The translations under genes were made by a program, and so were the position numbers. A stretch of 64,000 nt of DNA. It comes from JAGXTF01 sp038317095 (lineage in GTDB: Bacteria > Bacteroidota > Bacteroidia > NS11-12g > UBA955). How positions within the stretch are numbered: position 1 is the first letter of the stretch; every line of letters begins with the position of its first letter. Positions 25,549 to 34,566 of the stretch are shown here, piece by piece. The DNA is taken from the NCBI GenBank assembly GCA_038317095.1, contig JBBQBB010000008.1:1-64000 (forward strand). The letters run 5' to 3'. Under the pieces are notes generated by a model. It was given only the letters and a program-made list of their open reading frames with translations. It was not told where the DNA came from and searched no databases.

Positions 25549-28236
25549 TTAAAATCCTATTTTATAACTCACGTTGGGTAAAAGTGGCAGCAAACTTACT
25601 TGCGAAAGTGTTCGGTTTCCATTTTTGTCGAAAGACAAATTTACATAAAAGGGATTACGCCTGTTGTAAACATTGAAGAATCCTACAGACCAAGTGCGTA
25701 TATATCCTTTGTTCTTTTTTTCAAAATTAAATGCAAAATCCAGTCGGTGGTTGTCTCGCGTGCGTGTATTGTTGCGATCCCCGTAAATAAAAATTTCTCG
25801 GTAGGGGTCATTGGAAGTGGGCGAATGATAATGGCCAATCGGCGTGGTAATTGCAAAACCACTGCTATAAATCCAAGCTGCAGAAAAATCGATATGGTCG
25901 TTTATTTTATACACTGCCGCCAAATAGATATTGTGCCTTCGGTCATACCGCGCAGGAAATTCTTTCCCGTCGTTCAATTCCTTAAATTGCCGTATATTCT
26001 TCATATAAGTGTAACTTAGCCAGCCCGTGAGTCTACCTTTTGTCCGTTCTAACATGGTTTCAAAACCATAGGCTTTGCCAGAGCCTGACGTAACCGCATC
26101 TTCCCAATTTATTGCAGAGGTTACATAACCGGCATTGTTTTTATATTCTAGCAAATAATTTTGTTTTTTATAGAATATTTCCGAGCTAAGTTGCCATTCC
26201 CTTTTCTCCCTCAAATAACCCAAAGAAACCTGATCGGCAAGGGAAGGTTTGTTTCTTACACTTGAAGGCACCCAAAGATCAGAAGGCAAACCCAATGTCA
26301 AATTCGTCAATTGATGAAAAAATTGCCTTGTCCGCATGGCAGATATTTTAAGCCAAGTATTTTTACTGCTTTTGTATCTAATATTTACCCGTGGCTCTGG
26401 CAAATAATAACGGTTAAATTGATCCAACAAAAAGGCAGAATATCGCGTTCCAAACGTATAATATAGGCGTTGTTTAATATTGCCGTTCAATTCTAAAAAA
26501 GCAAATATTTCCGGTGTATTTACAAATGGGTCGTTAAAATTTATTTCCGTTTTATTTCCATCGATATCACTGCTTAAAATGCGGTTACCAGGAATAAATC
26601 TATGCTCGGTTAACCCAGCACCAGACTCAATGGTTAGATTGGACGCTGCTTTGTAAGTATAAATAAAGGACCCTTCAATGTCTTTGATTCCATTTTTTAA
26701 TTTGTATTCAGTATAATCATTTACATCGGGGTTTAATTTTCCTGTAAACTGCTTTTTAAATCGATAATTTTGACTGAAAGAATAATCATATTCGGAAATA
26801 TGACATTTTACAATAAATGCACTTCTTTTGCCCAAATAATAATTCCATTTTATACTCCCTAAAACATTGCCCCAAGAAGCCAATTGTTGTTTTCTTTGTG
26901 TAATATTTAACTCGCTATTGGCTGTGGAATTTCGTTCATCAATTCCAGCTACATCCCTGCCTGTATAAAAGCTTAAAGACAATCTACTTCTATGGTTAAA
27001 ACGGTGGGTAATTCTTGCATTAAAATCCCAAAAATAATAAACATTATTCTGTAACGAGTCGTTGTTTAAAAATAAACGAGCAGCGGGTTTTGCCAAAAAA
27101 TCTACATAACTGCGTCGAAACGCCAGTGTAAAAGTTGTTCTGTTTTTAATTAACGGACCTTCCAAAAAAAACTTCGAAGCCAGCAATCCTACACTAAAAG
27201 TGCCTTTCAATCTATATTCATTTCCTTCTTTGCTTTGCACATTAATTACGCTGCTTAATCTACCTCCATATCGCGAAGGAAAGCTGCCCTTCATCAAATT
27301 TGCAGACTTTACCACTTCATCGTTAAATATTGAGAAAACACCATACAAATGGTAACTGTTAAAAACAGGTACATCGTCCAATAAAATTAAATTCTGATCC
27401 GATGATCCCCCGCGAATGTATAAGCCCAACATGCCTTCACTGCCGCCCACAATTCCAGGGTACAAACTCATCACCCGGAGCACATCTGCCTCGCCTAGAA
27501 GATGAGGCAATCTTTTCATTTTTACGCGTGAAATTCTGTATTGATCGGTTTGCCCTAGTGAAATGGTTTGGTTTGAACTTGTTCCTTGGCTTGCTTTAAT
27601 TTCAGCTTCCGGCAAAATATTGGCTTCTATTTCCAATTCGTACCTTAAAAAATAATCTCTGTCTCCAATTAAAGTATCTAACATGGCTTTATAGCCTGGA
27701 TATGTAATAGACAAAACGTTGGTATCTGAGGTAAGAAACAATGTAAAGTAGCCCGCATCAGAGGTAAAGGCCAATAAACCTGTTTTTAAATTTTTAACTT
27801 CGGCGTATCCAATATATTCGCCAGCCAAACGTTGCACAATTCTACCGCTGGCAATGTATTTTTTTTGAACCGCTGGTTTTATCCGTTTTTTTAAAATGAG
27901 TTGCTTGCTCTCTACTTCGAAGCTTAAACCCGCGTTCGCTAAAAAATCCGTGAGTGCATCTTTGGCCCGTTGGTTTTGATACAATACAGTAAATTTTTTG
28001 TTGCTTGGCACCAAACCAGCATCATATTGGATAAAATATCCAGTTTTTTGTTCAAATGCTTCCATAACTTGGGTAAATGTCCAGTCATTCACATCCATTC
28101 GTATAAATGCATTTAAACCCGTAGTTTGAGCCTTCAGCGTTATACTTCCCAGAAAAAAACCAATAAATATGAAATATCTACAGACGGTCAAAAGCAGCGG
28201 TAAAAATACACAATTTGAAAGAAATTTAAAATGCAT
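25549..28236 (-). CDS. TonB-dependent receptor with N-terminal STN domain
   Basis: An 895-residue outer membrane receptor. N-terminal signal region, an STN (secretin/TonB short N-terminal) domain at about 45-115 (VMEAFEQKTGYFIQYDAG, ALTDFLANAGLSFEV), a carboxypeptidase-regulatory-like domain (125-210), plug domain (about 225-345; LGLYIRGGSSDQNLILLDDV) and a barrel ending in VSYKIGF. STN domains usually signal to an anti-sigma factor, but none lies nearby. Operon with DUF4249. The start is uncertain: ATG 28236 abuts a terminator T-run, and an in-frame TTG 15 codons later would give a more compact signal peptide. Confidence 0.9.
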   Translation of the reverse strand: MHFKFLSNCVFLPLLLTVCRYFIFIGFFLGSITLKAQTTGLNAFIRMDVNDWTFTQVMEAFEQKTGYFIQYDAGLVPSNKKFTVLYQNQRAKDALTDFLANAGLSFEVESKQLILKKRIKPAVQKKYIASGRIVQRLAGEYIGYAEVKNLKTGLLAFTSDAGYFTLFLTSDTNVLSITYPGYKAMLDTLIGDRDYFLRYELEIEANILPEAEIKASQGTSSNQTISLGQTDQYRISRVKMKRLPHLLGEADVLRVMSLYPGIVGGSEGMLGLYIRGGSSDQNLILLDDVPVFNSYHLYGVFSIFNDEVVKSANLMKGSFPSRYGGRLSSVINVQSKEGNEYRLKGTFSVGLLASKFFLEGPLIKNRTTFTLAFRRSYVDFLAKPAARLFLNNDSLQNNVYYFWDFNARITHRFNHRSRLSLSFYTGRDVAGIDERNSTANSELNITQRKQQLASWGNVLGSIKWNYYLGKRSAFIVKCHISEYDYSFSQNYRFKKQFTGKLNPDVNDYTEYKLKNGIKDIEGSFIYTYKAASNLTIESGAGLTEHRFIPGNRILSSDIDGNKTEINFNDPFVNTPEIFAFLELNGNIKQRLYYTFGTRYSAFLLDQFNRYYLPEPRVNIRYKSSKNTWLKISAMRTRQFFHQLTNLTLGLPSDLWVPSSVRNKPSLADQVSLGYLREKREWQLSSEIFYKKQNYLLEYKNNAGYVTSAINWEDAVTSGSGKAYGFETMLERTKGRLTGWLSYTYMKNIRQFKELNDGKEFPARYDRRHNIYLAAVYKINDHIDFSAAWIYSSGFAITTPIGHYHSPTSNDPYREIFIYGDRNNTRTRDNHRLDFAFNFEKKNKGYIRTWSVGFFNVYNRRNPFYVNLSFDKNGNRTLSQVSLLPLLPNVSYKIGF

Positions 28237-28263
28237 AAAAAAAGCCCCGTGTAGAGGCTTTTT
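28237..28263 (-). terminator. Terminator/attenuator directly before the TonB receptor gene
   Basis: AAAAAGCC (28239-28246) pairs with GGCTTTTT (28256-28263). On the minus strand the hairpin is followed by a T-run that runs straight into the receptor ATG at 28236. It ends the DUF4197 transcript and could attenuate the receptor gene. Confidence 0.75.
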
Positions 28264-28280
28264 AAAAATAGACTTTTCAA

Positions 28281-29027
28281 TTATTGTGTTTTTGTTTGAT
28301 CGGCGTAGTTAAACACCTTTTTTAAAATTTCAGTGGTTCGTTTTACTGGATTGGCGCGAATGGCATTCTCTTCTTTTTCAACTTCCGCAAACAATCCAGC
28401 CGTAGCGCGTTCTGTAACGTATTGGTTTAAATCCGGGTTGATATCGTTCGTTAAACCCAACAAGCCTTTATACCTATTAATATTTGTAACAATGGGCTCC
28501 CAATATTGGGCCACTTGTACTTCCTCTAAAGCAGACTTAATTACAGGCTTGAAAGCCGCATTTAAGGCTGTTGTAGTGGTATTTCTAAGGAAATTGGTGG
28601 CCGCACCATTGCCTCCTTTTAATACACCCATGGCATCAGAAATACCCATTCCCATAATTGCATTTTTAAATACAGGGAAGGCTTTTGCCATCGCATTTTC
28701 AGCCCCATCATTCATGGCTTTGATACATTTATCCAACTGGCCCCCGATTAAAGAATTTAACAACATATTGCCTCTTATCTTTGATTCAACATCTTGTATC
28801 TCTTTTGGCAATAAAATTTTTCGAGCCGCGTTTGCAAAAAATGCACCCCTTACATTTAAACTTTGGGTCCCTGTATTTGCGCCGTTTACAAGTGCTTCTT
28901 TAAGTCCAGAAACAACCTCATCGTTCGTAGGAATAAAACTTGTTGCAGAATTAGCAACTTGGGTTAAAACATCGCAAGATGAAAAAATGACAGCCATAGC
29001 TGCACCAATGAAATAGGATTTTCGCAT
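28281..29027 (-). CDS. DUF4197 lipoprotein
   Basis: A 248-residue helical lipoprotein. ATG 29027 is chosen because it opens the signal peptide MRKSYFIGAAMAVIFSSC with a lipobox and follows an exact -7 box by 18 nt. DUF4197 hallmarks: VSGLKEALVNGANTGTQSL, IRGNMLLNSLIGGQLDKCI, and KRTTEILKKVFNYADQ at the end. Function unknown. It ends at the terminator before the TonB receptor gene. Confidence 0.85.
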   Translation of the reverse strand: MRKSYFIGAAMAVIFSSCDVLTQVANSATSFIPTNDEVVSGLKEALVNGANTGTQSLNVRGAFFANAARKILLPKEIQDVESKIRGNMLLNSLIGGQLDKCIKAMNDGAENAMAKAFPVFKNAIMGMGISDAMGVLKGGNGAATNFLRNTTTTALNAAFKPVIKSALEEVQVAQYWEPIVTNINRYKGLLGLTNDINPDLNQYVTERATAGLFAEVEKEENAIRANPVKRTTEILKKVFNYADQTKTQ

Positions 29028-29044
29028 AGTTAATTTTAAAGATT

Positions 29045-29052
29045 CAAATATA
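29045..29052 (-). promoter_or_regulatory. -7 box of the DUF4197 gene
   Basis: TATATTTG on the minus strand, exact match, 18 nt before ATG 29027. It lies 10 nt beyond the stop of the upstream ATPase gene. Confidence 0.5.
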
Positions 29053-29061
29053 ATACCAAAT

Positions 29062-30570
29062 TTATTCTTCGTAGAACCCACCCTCAAAATCATCGTCTTC
29101 GTTGCTGCTCATTATTCCACCCAAAAGGTCTTTAAATGCAAAGGCATTTTCTTCTGTGTTCTTACTGATGCGGGATACTGCTGCCAAACCATGTAAAATA
29201 AACTCCATAAAGAGGTAAACAAATGCATCCTCTTTCATCGCCGATTCTTTGAATGCCAAATCCCAAAGACCTGGTATATTTTTTAAATTGGCTTGGTATT
29301 CTTTCTCATTGGTTTCATTCCCTAAAAATACATAATTGCCCGCATTGAACCAGGTTTCAATATCTACAAAGTTATCTTTTCCACTGGCTTTTGCACTCTT
29401 GACCTTTTTTAGCTCCGCGGGAAAATATTTTAAAAATACTTCACGTATGCTTTGGTGTATCAAATTCAGAGCTACGTTTTGGGGTCCTTCTTGTTCCCCT
29501 TCGTATACCATTTCTATTTTGCCATTAATGGCTTGCACTGCATTGTAAAGATCACTTACCCTAAGCATGGTTTTGGTATCGTCATTTATTAGCAATCTCC
29601 TCTCTGCACCTGCTACCACCGCTTCCAAAACCGAAATACCCAATCTGGCTGATACTCCACTTTTTTGATCTACAAATTCGCTTTTACGGGCCTGAAAGGA
29701 AATGTTTTCCATCATCTCAAACAACAAATCGGAAATTACCACCGAATTTTTTTCTGATTCTGTTAAACGAGCTTCTTGTTTGGTAATTTTTAGAGATGTT
29801 TCTAAATCCTTTGGGTAATGTGTTAATATCTGACTACCGATTCTATCTTTTAATGGAGTTACGATACTTCCTCTGTTGGTGTAATCTTCAGGGTTTGCAG
29901 TAAAAACAAATTGAATGTCCAGCGGCATTCGCAATTTAAATCCACGAATTTGTATATCCCCTTCTTGTAGAATGTTAAATAAAGCAACTTGGATACGGGC
30001 CTGCAAATCGGGCAATTCATTGATTACAAAAATACAGCGGTTGCTTCTAGGCACCAAACCAAAGTGGATGGCCCTCTCATCGTTATAACCTACACGCAAG
30101 TTTGCTGCTTTTATGGGGTCCACATCTCCAATTAAATCGGCAATACTTACATCCGGTGTTGCCAATTTCTCTACATACCTTTCGCTTCTGTGCATCCATT
30201 CAATGAGAGTTTTATCCCCATTTTCGGCAATGGTTTGTTTTGCAAAATAACCAATCGGATTTAAAGGATCATCATTGAGCTCAGAATCTTTCACCACCGG
30301 AGTCCATTCATCCAACAAATGAGTCATAAGCCTTGCTATGCGCGTTTTTGCTTGACCTCTAAGCCCTAAAAAATTCATGTTGTGGCCTGCCAAAATAGCG
30401 CGTTGAACATCCGGAATTACTGAATTTTCGTACCCTATAATCCCTGTAAAAATTTCACGCTTGCTTTTTAATGCATCGATTAGGTTGTCACGCAATTCTG
30501 TTTTCAAATTTTTAGGCTGATACCCGCTTTTTTTTAATTCACCGAGTGTAAGAATCGAAGGTTTGCTCAT
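29062..30570 (-). CDS. MoxR/Mg-chelatase-type AAA+ ATPase
   Basis: A 502-residue AAA+ ATPase related to magnesium chelatase subunit I and MoxR, often labelled sigma-54-interaction-domain protein in Bacteroidota. Walker A is LGLRGQAKTRIARL near residue 70; Walker B is CIFVINELPDL, with Asn-Glu instead of Asp-Glu; sensor region FTANPEDYTNRGSIVTPLKDRIG. I place the start at ATG 30570 (MSKPSILTLGELKKSGY); a longer frame would run past the divergent gene. MoxR ATPases act as chaperones with VWA-domain proteins; no VWA gene is adjacent in this window. Confidence 0.88.
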   Translation of the reverse strand: MSKPSILTLGELKKSGYQPKNLKTELRDNLIDALKSKREIFTGIIGYENSVIPDVQRAILAGHNMNFLGLRGQAKTRIARLMTHLLDEWTPVVKDSELNDDPLNPIGYFAKQTIAENGDKTLIEWMHRSERYVEKLATPDVSIADLIGDVDPIKAANLRVGYNDERAIHFGLVPRSNRCIFVINELPDLQARIQVALFNILQEGDIQIRGFKLRMPLDIQFVFTANPEDYTNRGSIVTPLKDRIGSQILTHYPKDLETSLKITKQEARLTESEKNSVVISDLLFEMMENISFQARKSEFVDQKSGVSARLGISVLEAVVAGAERRLLINDDTKTMLRVSDLYNAVQAINGKIEMVYEGEQEGPQNVALNLIHQSIREVFLKYFPAELKKVKSAKASGKDNFVDIETWFNAGNYVFLGNETNEKEYQANLKNIPGLWDLAFKESAMKEDAFVYLFMEFILHGLAAVSRISKNTEENAFAFKDLLGGIMSSNEDDDFEGGFYEE

Positions 30571-30658
30571 AAAGTGCCGCAAATTTCGCTGGAAAAAAGT
30601 GAATAACATACTTAAACTAATAAAAGTTAAATTTGCTTTTAAAGTAACAAATGTCTCA

Positions 30659-30688
30659 TTGTTGCAACTGCCCTCTCGCCTAACTTTG
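30659..30688 (+). promoter_or_regulatory. Promoter of the rhodanese-thioredoxin gene
   Basis: TTG (30659-30661), a 19-nt spacer and TAACTTTG (30681-30688): both elements and spacing match the Bacteroidota consensus. The ATG is at 30700. Confidence 0.75.
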
Positions 30689-30699
30689 CAAAAAAAAAA

Positions 30700-31449
30700 A
30701 TGAAATTGCATATAAGTATCCTTCTTTCTATGGCATTGCTTTTTGCCTCTTGCGGCAACAACTCTGGCAAGGCCCAAACTGCGGAGGCAGCTATTCAAAC
30801 ATTTAATGCTGATGCGTTTGAGAAAAAACTAAACGAAACCAACAACCGAACTATACTGGATGTGCGAACTCAAGGAGAATTTGAACAAGGCCACATTCTA
30901 GGCGCTTTGAACCTTAATGTCAACGATGGCAACTTTGAATCTTCAGCTGCAAAATTAGATACTACCAAACCGGTTTTTGTCTATTGCCTAGCTGGAAGTA
31001 GAAGCTTGCGCGCCGCAGAAATTTTGCAAGGAATGGGTTTTAAAACCATTTACAACTTAGCCGGGGGAATGGCCGAATGGAATGGGGCATCCAAACCCAT
31101 AGAAAAAGGAAATACCCCTGTAAAAAAAGGCATGACCAAAATTGAATTCGACAATTTGGTGCTGCATGGCGACACTTTGGTCTTCGTAGATTTTAACGCA
31201 ACTTGGTGTGCCCCTTGTAAAAAAATATTGGCATATGTTCCTGAATTGGAAAAAGAATACGCTGGCAAATTGATAGTTGTAAAAATTGATTACGACCAAA
31301 ACATGGACTTGGCGAAGGAAATTAAAGCCAATTCGGTGCCCTATTTGTATTTGATGAGAGCCGGAATCCAACAATGGGAACACAGCGGTTTTGCCAGCAA
31401 ATCCGAGGTAAAAAAAGCCATTGATGCAGTTTTAGCCAAGAAAAAATAA
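30700..31449 (+). CDS. Rhodanese-thioredoxin fusion lipoprotein
   Basis: A 249-residue lipoprotein (signal MKLHISILLSMALLFASC) with two redox/sulfur domains: rhodanese (about 38-130; LDVRTQGEFEQGHI, active Cys in VYCLAGSRSLRA, YNLAGGMAEWNGA) and thioredoxin (about 140-245; FNATWCAPCKK, VPYLYLMRAG with the cis-proline). It is expected to handle thiols or persulfide in the periplasm. First gene of a plus-strand series; the VIT-family gene follows after 13 nt. Confidence 0.92.
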   Translation: MKLHISILLSMALLFASCGNNSGKAQTAEAAIQTFNADAFEKKLNETNNRTILDVRTQGEFEQGHILGALNLNVNDGNFESSAAKLDTTKPVFVYCLAGSRSLRAAEILQGMGFKTIYNLAGGMAEWNGASKPIEKGNTPVKKGMTKIEFDNLVLHGDTLVFVDFNATWCAPCKKILAYVPELEKEYAGKLIVVKIDYDQNMDLAKEIKANSVPYLYLMRAGIQQWEHSGFASKSEVKKAIDAVLAKKK

Positions 31450-31462
31450 TTAACGAAAAAGC

Positions 31463-32554
31463 ATGGCTTCTCCCAAAAGTATTCAAACAGAAATAGATGC
31501 GGCGTTTTTGTATGGCAAATTGGCCGACACTGAAAGCGATGCAAACGTGGCAAATATTTTTAGGCAAATGCAAGAAATTGAAACCAGCCATGCCACAGCT
31601 TTTTCAGACAAATCTGGATTTCCCCTCCAAGGGCCATCCACGCGCGCCAAAATATTAAATACCATTGGAAAAGTATTTGGGTACGACTATGTACTAGGGG
31701 TATTGATGGATACCGAGAAAAGCATTGCTTCGGCAGTGGTTAACTATAAGAAAAAGACTTCCATTGCGCCCAATAGTACCGATACCAATCATGTGGCCAT
31801 ATTGCGCAATATTTTGGAAAACCAAACACAGGTTTCTGGACCTAACATGGCGCGTTTTGAAAAAAGGCACCGCAATGTGGGCGGCAATGCGCTGCGGGCA
31901 GCTGTTTTGGGTGGCAATGATGGATTGGTTTCCAATTTTTCCCTTGTAATGGGGGTTGCAGGTGCCAGCATTGGTCAAAAAGAAGTTTTGCTTACGGGTC
32001 TAGCTGGTTTGTTGGCAGGGGCACTTAGCATGGCACTTGGCGAATGGATTTCTGTAAAAAGTAGCCAGGAATTGTATGAAAACCAGATGGAATTGGAAAT
32101 GGAAGAATTAGAAACAAATCCAGAAGGCGAACAAAAAGAAATTGCCCTTATCTATATGGCCAAGGGAATTCCACAAGATCAAGCCAATCAAATGGCAGAG
32201 GATATATTGAAAGACAAAACCAAAGCCCATGATTTTTTGGTGCGAGAAGAACTAGGTATAAACCCAGAAGAACTCAAAGGTTCTGCTATGGAGGCGGCTA
32301 TTTTTTCCTTTATTCTATTTGCAATAGGCGCCATTTTGCCAGTAATTCCTTTCTTTTTTATTGGAGGCACCTCGGCAATTATTTACAGCGCAGCTATTAG
32401 TGCTGCAGGGCTCTTTTTAATTGGATCTGCGATTACTCTTTTTACGGGCAAAAGCATATGGTATTCTGGTTTTAGGCAAATGGTATTTGGATTAATTGCC
32501 GCAGCCATTACTTTTGCCATTGGCCATATAATAGGCGTGCAAGTTGCAGGCTAA
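31463..32554 (+). CDS. Ferritin-like/VIT1-CCC1 family metal transporter
   Basis: A 363-residue protein. The first 150 residues are a ferritin-like four-helix domain with a carboxylate-histidine pattern (EIDAAFLYGKLADTESD, MQEIETSHATAF); the rest is a VIT1/CCC1 iron-manganese transporter: membrane helices about 175-215 and 275-360, with a metal-binding cytosolic loop rich in Glu (MELEMEELETNPEGE). This layout matches membrane-bound ferritin MbfA, which exports iron. The acyltransferase start overlaps its end by 11 nt. Confidence 0.85.
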   Translation: MASPKSIQTEIDAAFLYGKLADTESDANVANIFRQMQEIETSHATAFSDKSGFPLQGPSTRAKILNTIGKVFGYDYVLGVLMDTEKSIASAVVNYKKKTSIAPNSTDTNHVAILRNILENQTQVSGPNMARFEKRHRNVGGNALRAAVLGGNDGLVSNFSLVMGVAGASIGQKEVLLTGLAGLLAGALSMALGEWISVKSSQELYENQMELEMEELETNPEGEQKEIALIYMAKGIPQDQANQMAEDILKDKTKAHDFLVREELGINPEELKGSAMEAAIFSFILFAIGAILPVIPFFFIGGTSAIIYSAAISAAGLFLIGSAITLFTGKSIWYSGFRQMVFGLIAAAITFAIGHIIGVQVAG

Positions 32555-33647
32555 TACTACAGAAATAAATTCAAGTCCCCGTTTTGATGCACTTACTGGT
32601 GTGCGTTGGTTTGCAGCAACACTTGTTTTTGTTTACCACAATCGAAAATATTGGCGTTCCAATGTGACGCATACTGCACTCCAATTTATGAATGAAATGG
32701 GCATTGGTGTCGCCGTTTTTTTTGTACTTTCAGGCTTTTTAATTGCATACACATATGGCCAAAAACCACTTGAAAATCGCCAATCTTATTTTAAATATTT
32801 TTTGCAAAGGGCAGCCCGAATTTTACCGCTTTATTGGCTCATTTTAACCGCAAGATATATAGATTATGGTTTTCCAAACCTAAAATTCACCCTTCTTACA
32901 TATAGTCTTTTTCATGGTTACAGCGGGGTCCACAATTTAGACGGAATTGGCCAAGCTTGGACATTGTCCATAGAAATGGCATTTTACATTTTGGCTCCGC
33001 TTTTATTTCTACTGGGCAATAAAAGTTTAACCAAATCAATTGTGTTTTGCCTAGGTTTATTCTCTTTAGCTTGGTTTATTGGATGGATTTGGACAAAAGC
33101 AAACGGCAATCCAGGCGAATATTTTTACGGATTTCACTTTTTAGCAGGTGCAACTTTTTTGGGCAGATTTCCTGAATTTTTAGCAGGAATGTGGTTGGCT
33201 ATGTCTTTGAAAAAAACCAAACTTCCAATTCTATTAAAATGGAAATACAAAACACTGGTTGGATTTTTAGGACTGTGGATGGGCATTTATTTATTGGCAA
33301 TGTGCGAGCCCAATATTTTTTCGCATGGGACCGACACTTGGAAAGGGCAAATTGTATTTTATACTTTCATTCCTTTTTTTACCATGCTGTGGTTGGCCGG
33401 TTTAATTACTGAAAAAACAAAAATGCAGTACTTTTTAAGCAGCAAGCCTATGGTTTTATTGGGCAATGCGTCTTTTGCATTTTACTTAGTGCATTTGTCT
33501 TATGTCAACATTCGGCTGCGTGGAATTATACTTTTCCCCGATCGCAATTATGTGTTGCTGTGGATTATTTCCATTCTTTTATACTTGACTTTTGAAAAGC
33601 CATTGTATTCTTGGGTTAGAAAATTGCTTTTTTATAAGAGAATCTAG
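32544..33647 (+). CDS. Acyltransferase 3 family membrane protein
   Basis: A 367-residue membrane protein with about ten helices and the acyltransferase-3 (OafA/NodX) signature: RFDALTGVRWFAATLVFVYHNRKYW at the N-terminus (given as positions 13-38), FFVLSGFLIAYTYG, and RAARILPLYWLIL. Such enzymes O-acylate surface sugars from cytoplasmic acyl-CoA. The start at 32544 lies inside the VIT-family gene. No glycan cluster surrounds it, so the acceptor is unknown. Confidence 0.88.
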   Translation: MQANTTEINSSPRFDALTGVRWFAATLVFVYHNRKYWRSNVTHTALQFMNEMGIGVAVFFVLSGFLIAYTYGQKPLENRQSYFKYFLQRAARILPLYWLILTARYIDYGFPNLKFTLLTYSLFHGYSGVHNLDGIGQAWTLSIEMAFYILAPLLFLLGNKSLTKSIVFCLGLFSLAWFIGWIWTKANGNPGEYFYGFHFLAGATFLGRFPEFLAGMWLAMSLKKTKLPILLKWKYKTLVGFLGLWMGIYLLAMCEPNIFSHGTDTWKGQIVFYTFIPFFTMLWLAGLITEKTKMQYFLSSKPMVLLGNASFAFYLVHLSYVNIRLRGIILFPDRNYVLLWIISILLYLTFEKPLYSWVRKLLFYKRI

Positions 33648-33673
33648 AGAACATAGCTTTGCCGCTTTCTCTT

Positions 33674-33681
33674 TACCTTTG
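33674..33681 (+). promoter_or_regulatory. -7 box of the methyltransferase gene
   Basis: TACCTTTG, exact match, ending 8 nt before the ATG at 33689. A second exact box, TAGCTTTG (33654-33661), lies 20 nt upstream. Confidence 0.5.
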
Positions 33682-33688
33682 CAGCCCT

Positions 33689-34486
33689 ATGCATGAGTTT
33701 CATGGCGATAAACGCAGGTATTTTGACATGACCTTTCAGGTTACCCAAGAATATATCATTCCATTTATGGAAAAATCAATGGACCTTAAAAAACCATTGC
33801 GGATTTTAGAAATAGGCTGCGGAGAAGCAGGCGTCTTAAAAGCATTTACCAATCTAGGGCATCAATGTTTTGGCATTGAACTAGAGGAAAGCAGGCTGGT
33901 TTATGCAAGACAATATATGGCAGAAGAAATTTCCCAGAACAAAGTTTCATTCCTAAATAAGAACATTTACGATGTGGATGTTGAAAAGGATATTGGAGAA
34001 AAATTCGATTTGGTAATATTAAAGGATGTGATAGAACACATCCCAGAACAAGAAAAATTTATGCCCCAATTGCACCGCTTTTTAAAAACTGGGGGTCGGG
34101 TATTTTTTGCGTTCCCGCCATGGCAAATGCCCTACGGCGGACACCAACAAGTATTGCATGGCAAATGGGCGTCAAAAATGCCCTATTACCATTTGTTGCC
34201 GGGCATTGCTTACAAATGGATGCTGCAATTAATGGGGGTAAATGAAAGCGGAATTCGCACTATGTACGAAATTAAAAGCACTGGTATAAGCATAGAAAGG
34301 TTCTTGAAACTTTGTAAAAAAAATAACTTGAGCATAGAAAACAGTGCCTATTTTCTGTTTAACCCCATTTATAAATATAAGTTTAATATCAACCCCCGTA
34401 AGCAGATTTCATTGATTTCCAATTTTCCTTGGATTCGTAATTTTTTAACAATGGGCGTGTATTTTTTAGTGCAACCAACAGAATAA
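33689..34486 (+). CDS. Class I SAM-dependent methyltransferase
   Basis: A 265-residue methyltransferase. SAM loop LRILEIGCGEAGVLKAF near residue 36, acidic residue in CFGIELEESRL, motif IV VILKDVIEHIPEQ and post-motif GGRVFFAFPPWQMPYGG. Start at ATG 33689 (MHEFHGDKRRYFDMTF) because the promoter box lies just before it; an upstream alternative start would overlap the box. Methyltransferases of this type often act on lipids or sugar O/N atoms; I cannot name the substrate. Confidence 0.85.
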   Translation: MHEFHGDKRRYFDMTFQVTQEYIIPFMEKSMDLKKPLRILEIGCGEAGVLKAFTNLGHQCFGIELEESRLVYARQYMAEEISQNKVSFLNKNIYDVDVEKDIGEKFDLVILKDVIEHIPEQEKFMPQLHRFLKTGGRVFFAFPPWQMPYGGHQQVLHGKWASKMPYYHLLPGIAYKWMLQLMGVNESGIRTMYEIKSTGISIERFLKLCKKNNLSIENSAYFLFNPIYKYKFNINPRKQISLISNFPWIRNFLTMGVYFLVQPTE

Positions 34487-34542
34487 ATCTACCCTTTTTG
34501 TCGTTTTATCATTAGAAAATCGGACTTTTGATGGAAAGTTCC

Positions 34543-34550
34543 TATATTTG
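34543..34550 (+). promoter_or_regulatory. -7 box of the first DUF6089 gene
   Basis: TATATTTG, exact match, 17 nt before the ATG at 34567. Its position excludes the longer reading from 34528. Confidence 0.55.
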
Positions 34551-34566
34551 CATGTTAGCACTCCGT

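Noticed and set aside
28333..29016. 227-codon plus-strand ORF opposite the DUF4197 gene
   Set aside because: The minus-strand frame has a lipoprotein signal, family motifs and a promoter box; the plus frame has none.
29028..29093. Longer N-terminus for the DUF4197 protein
   Set aside because: It would enclose the promoter box and put 22 residues before the lipoprotein signal peptide.
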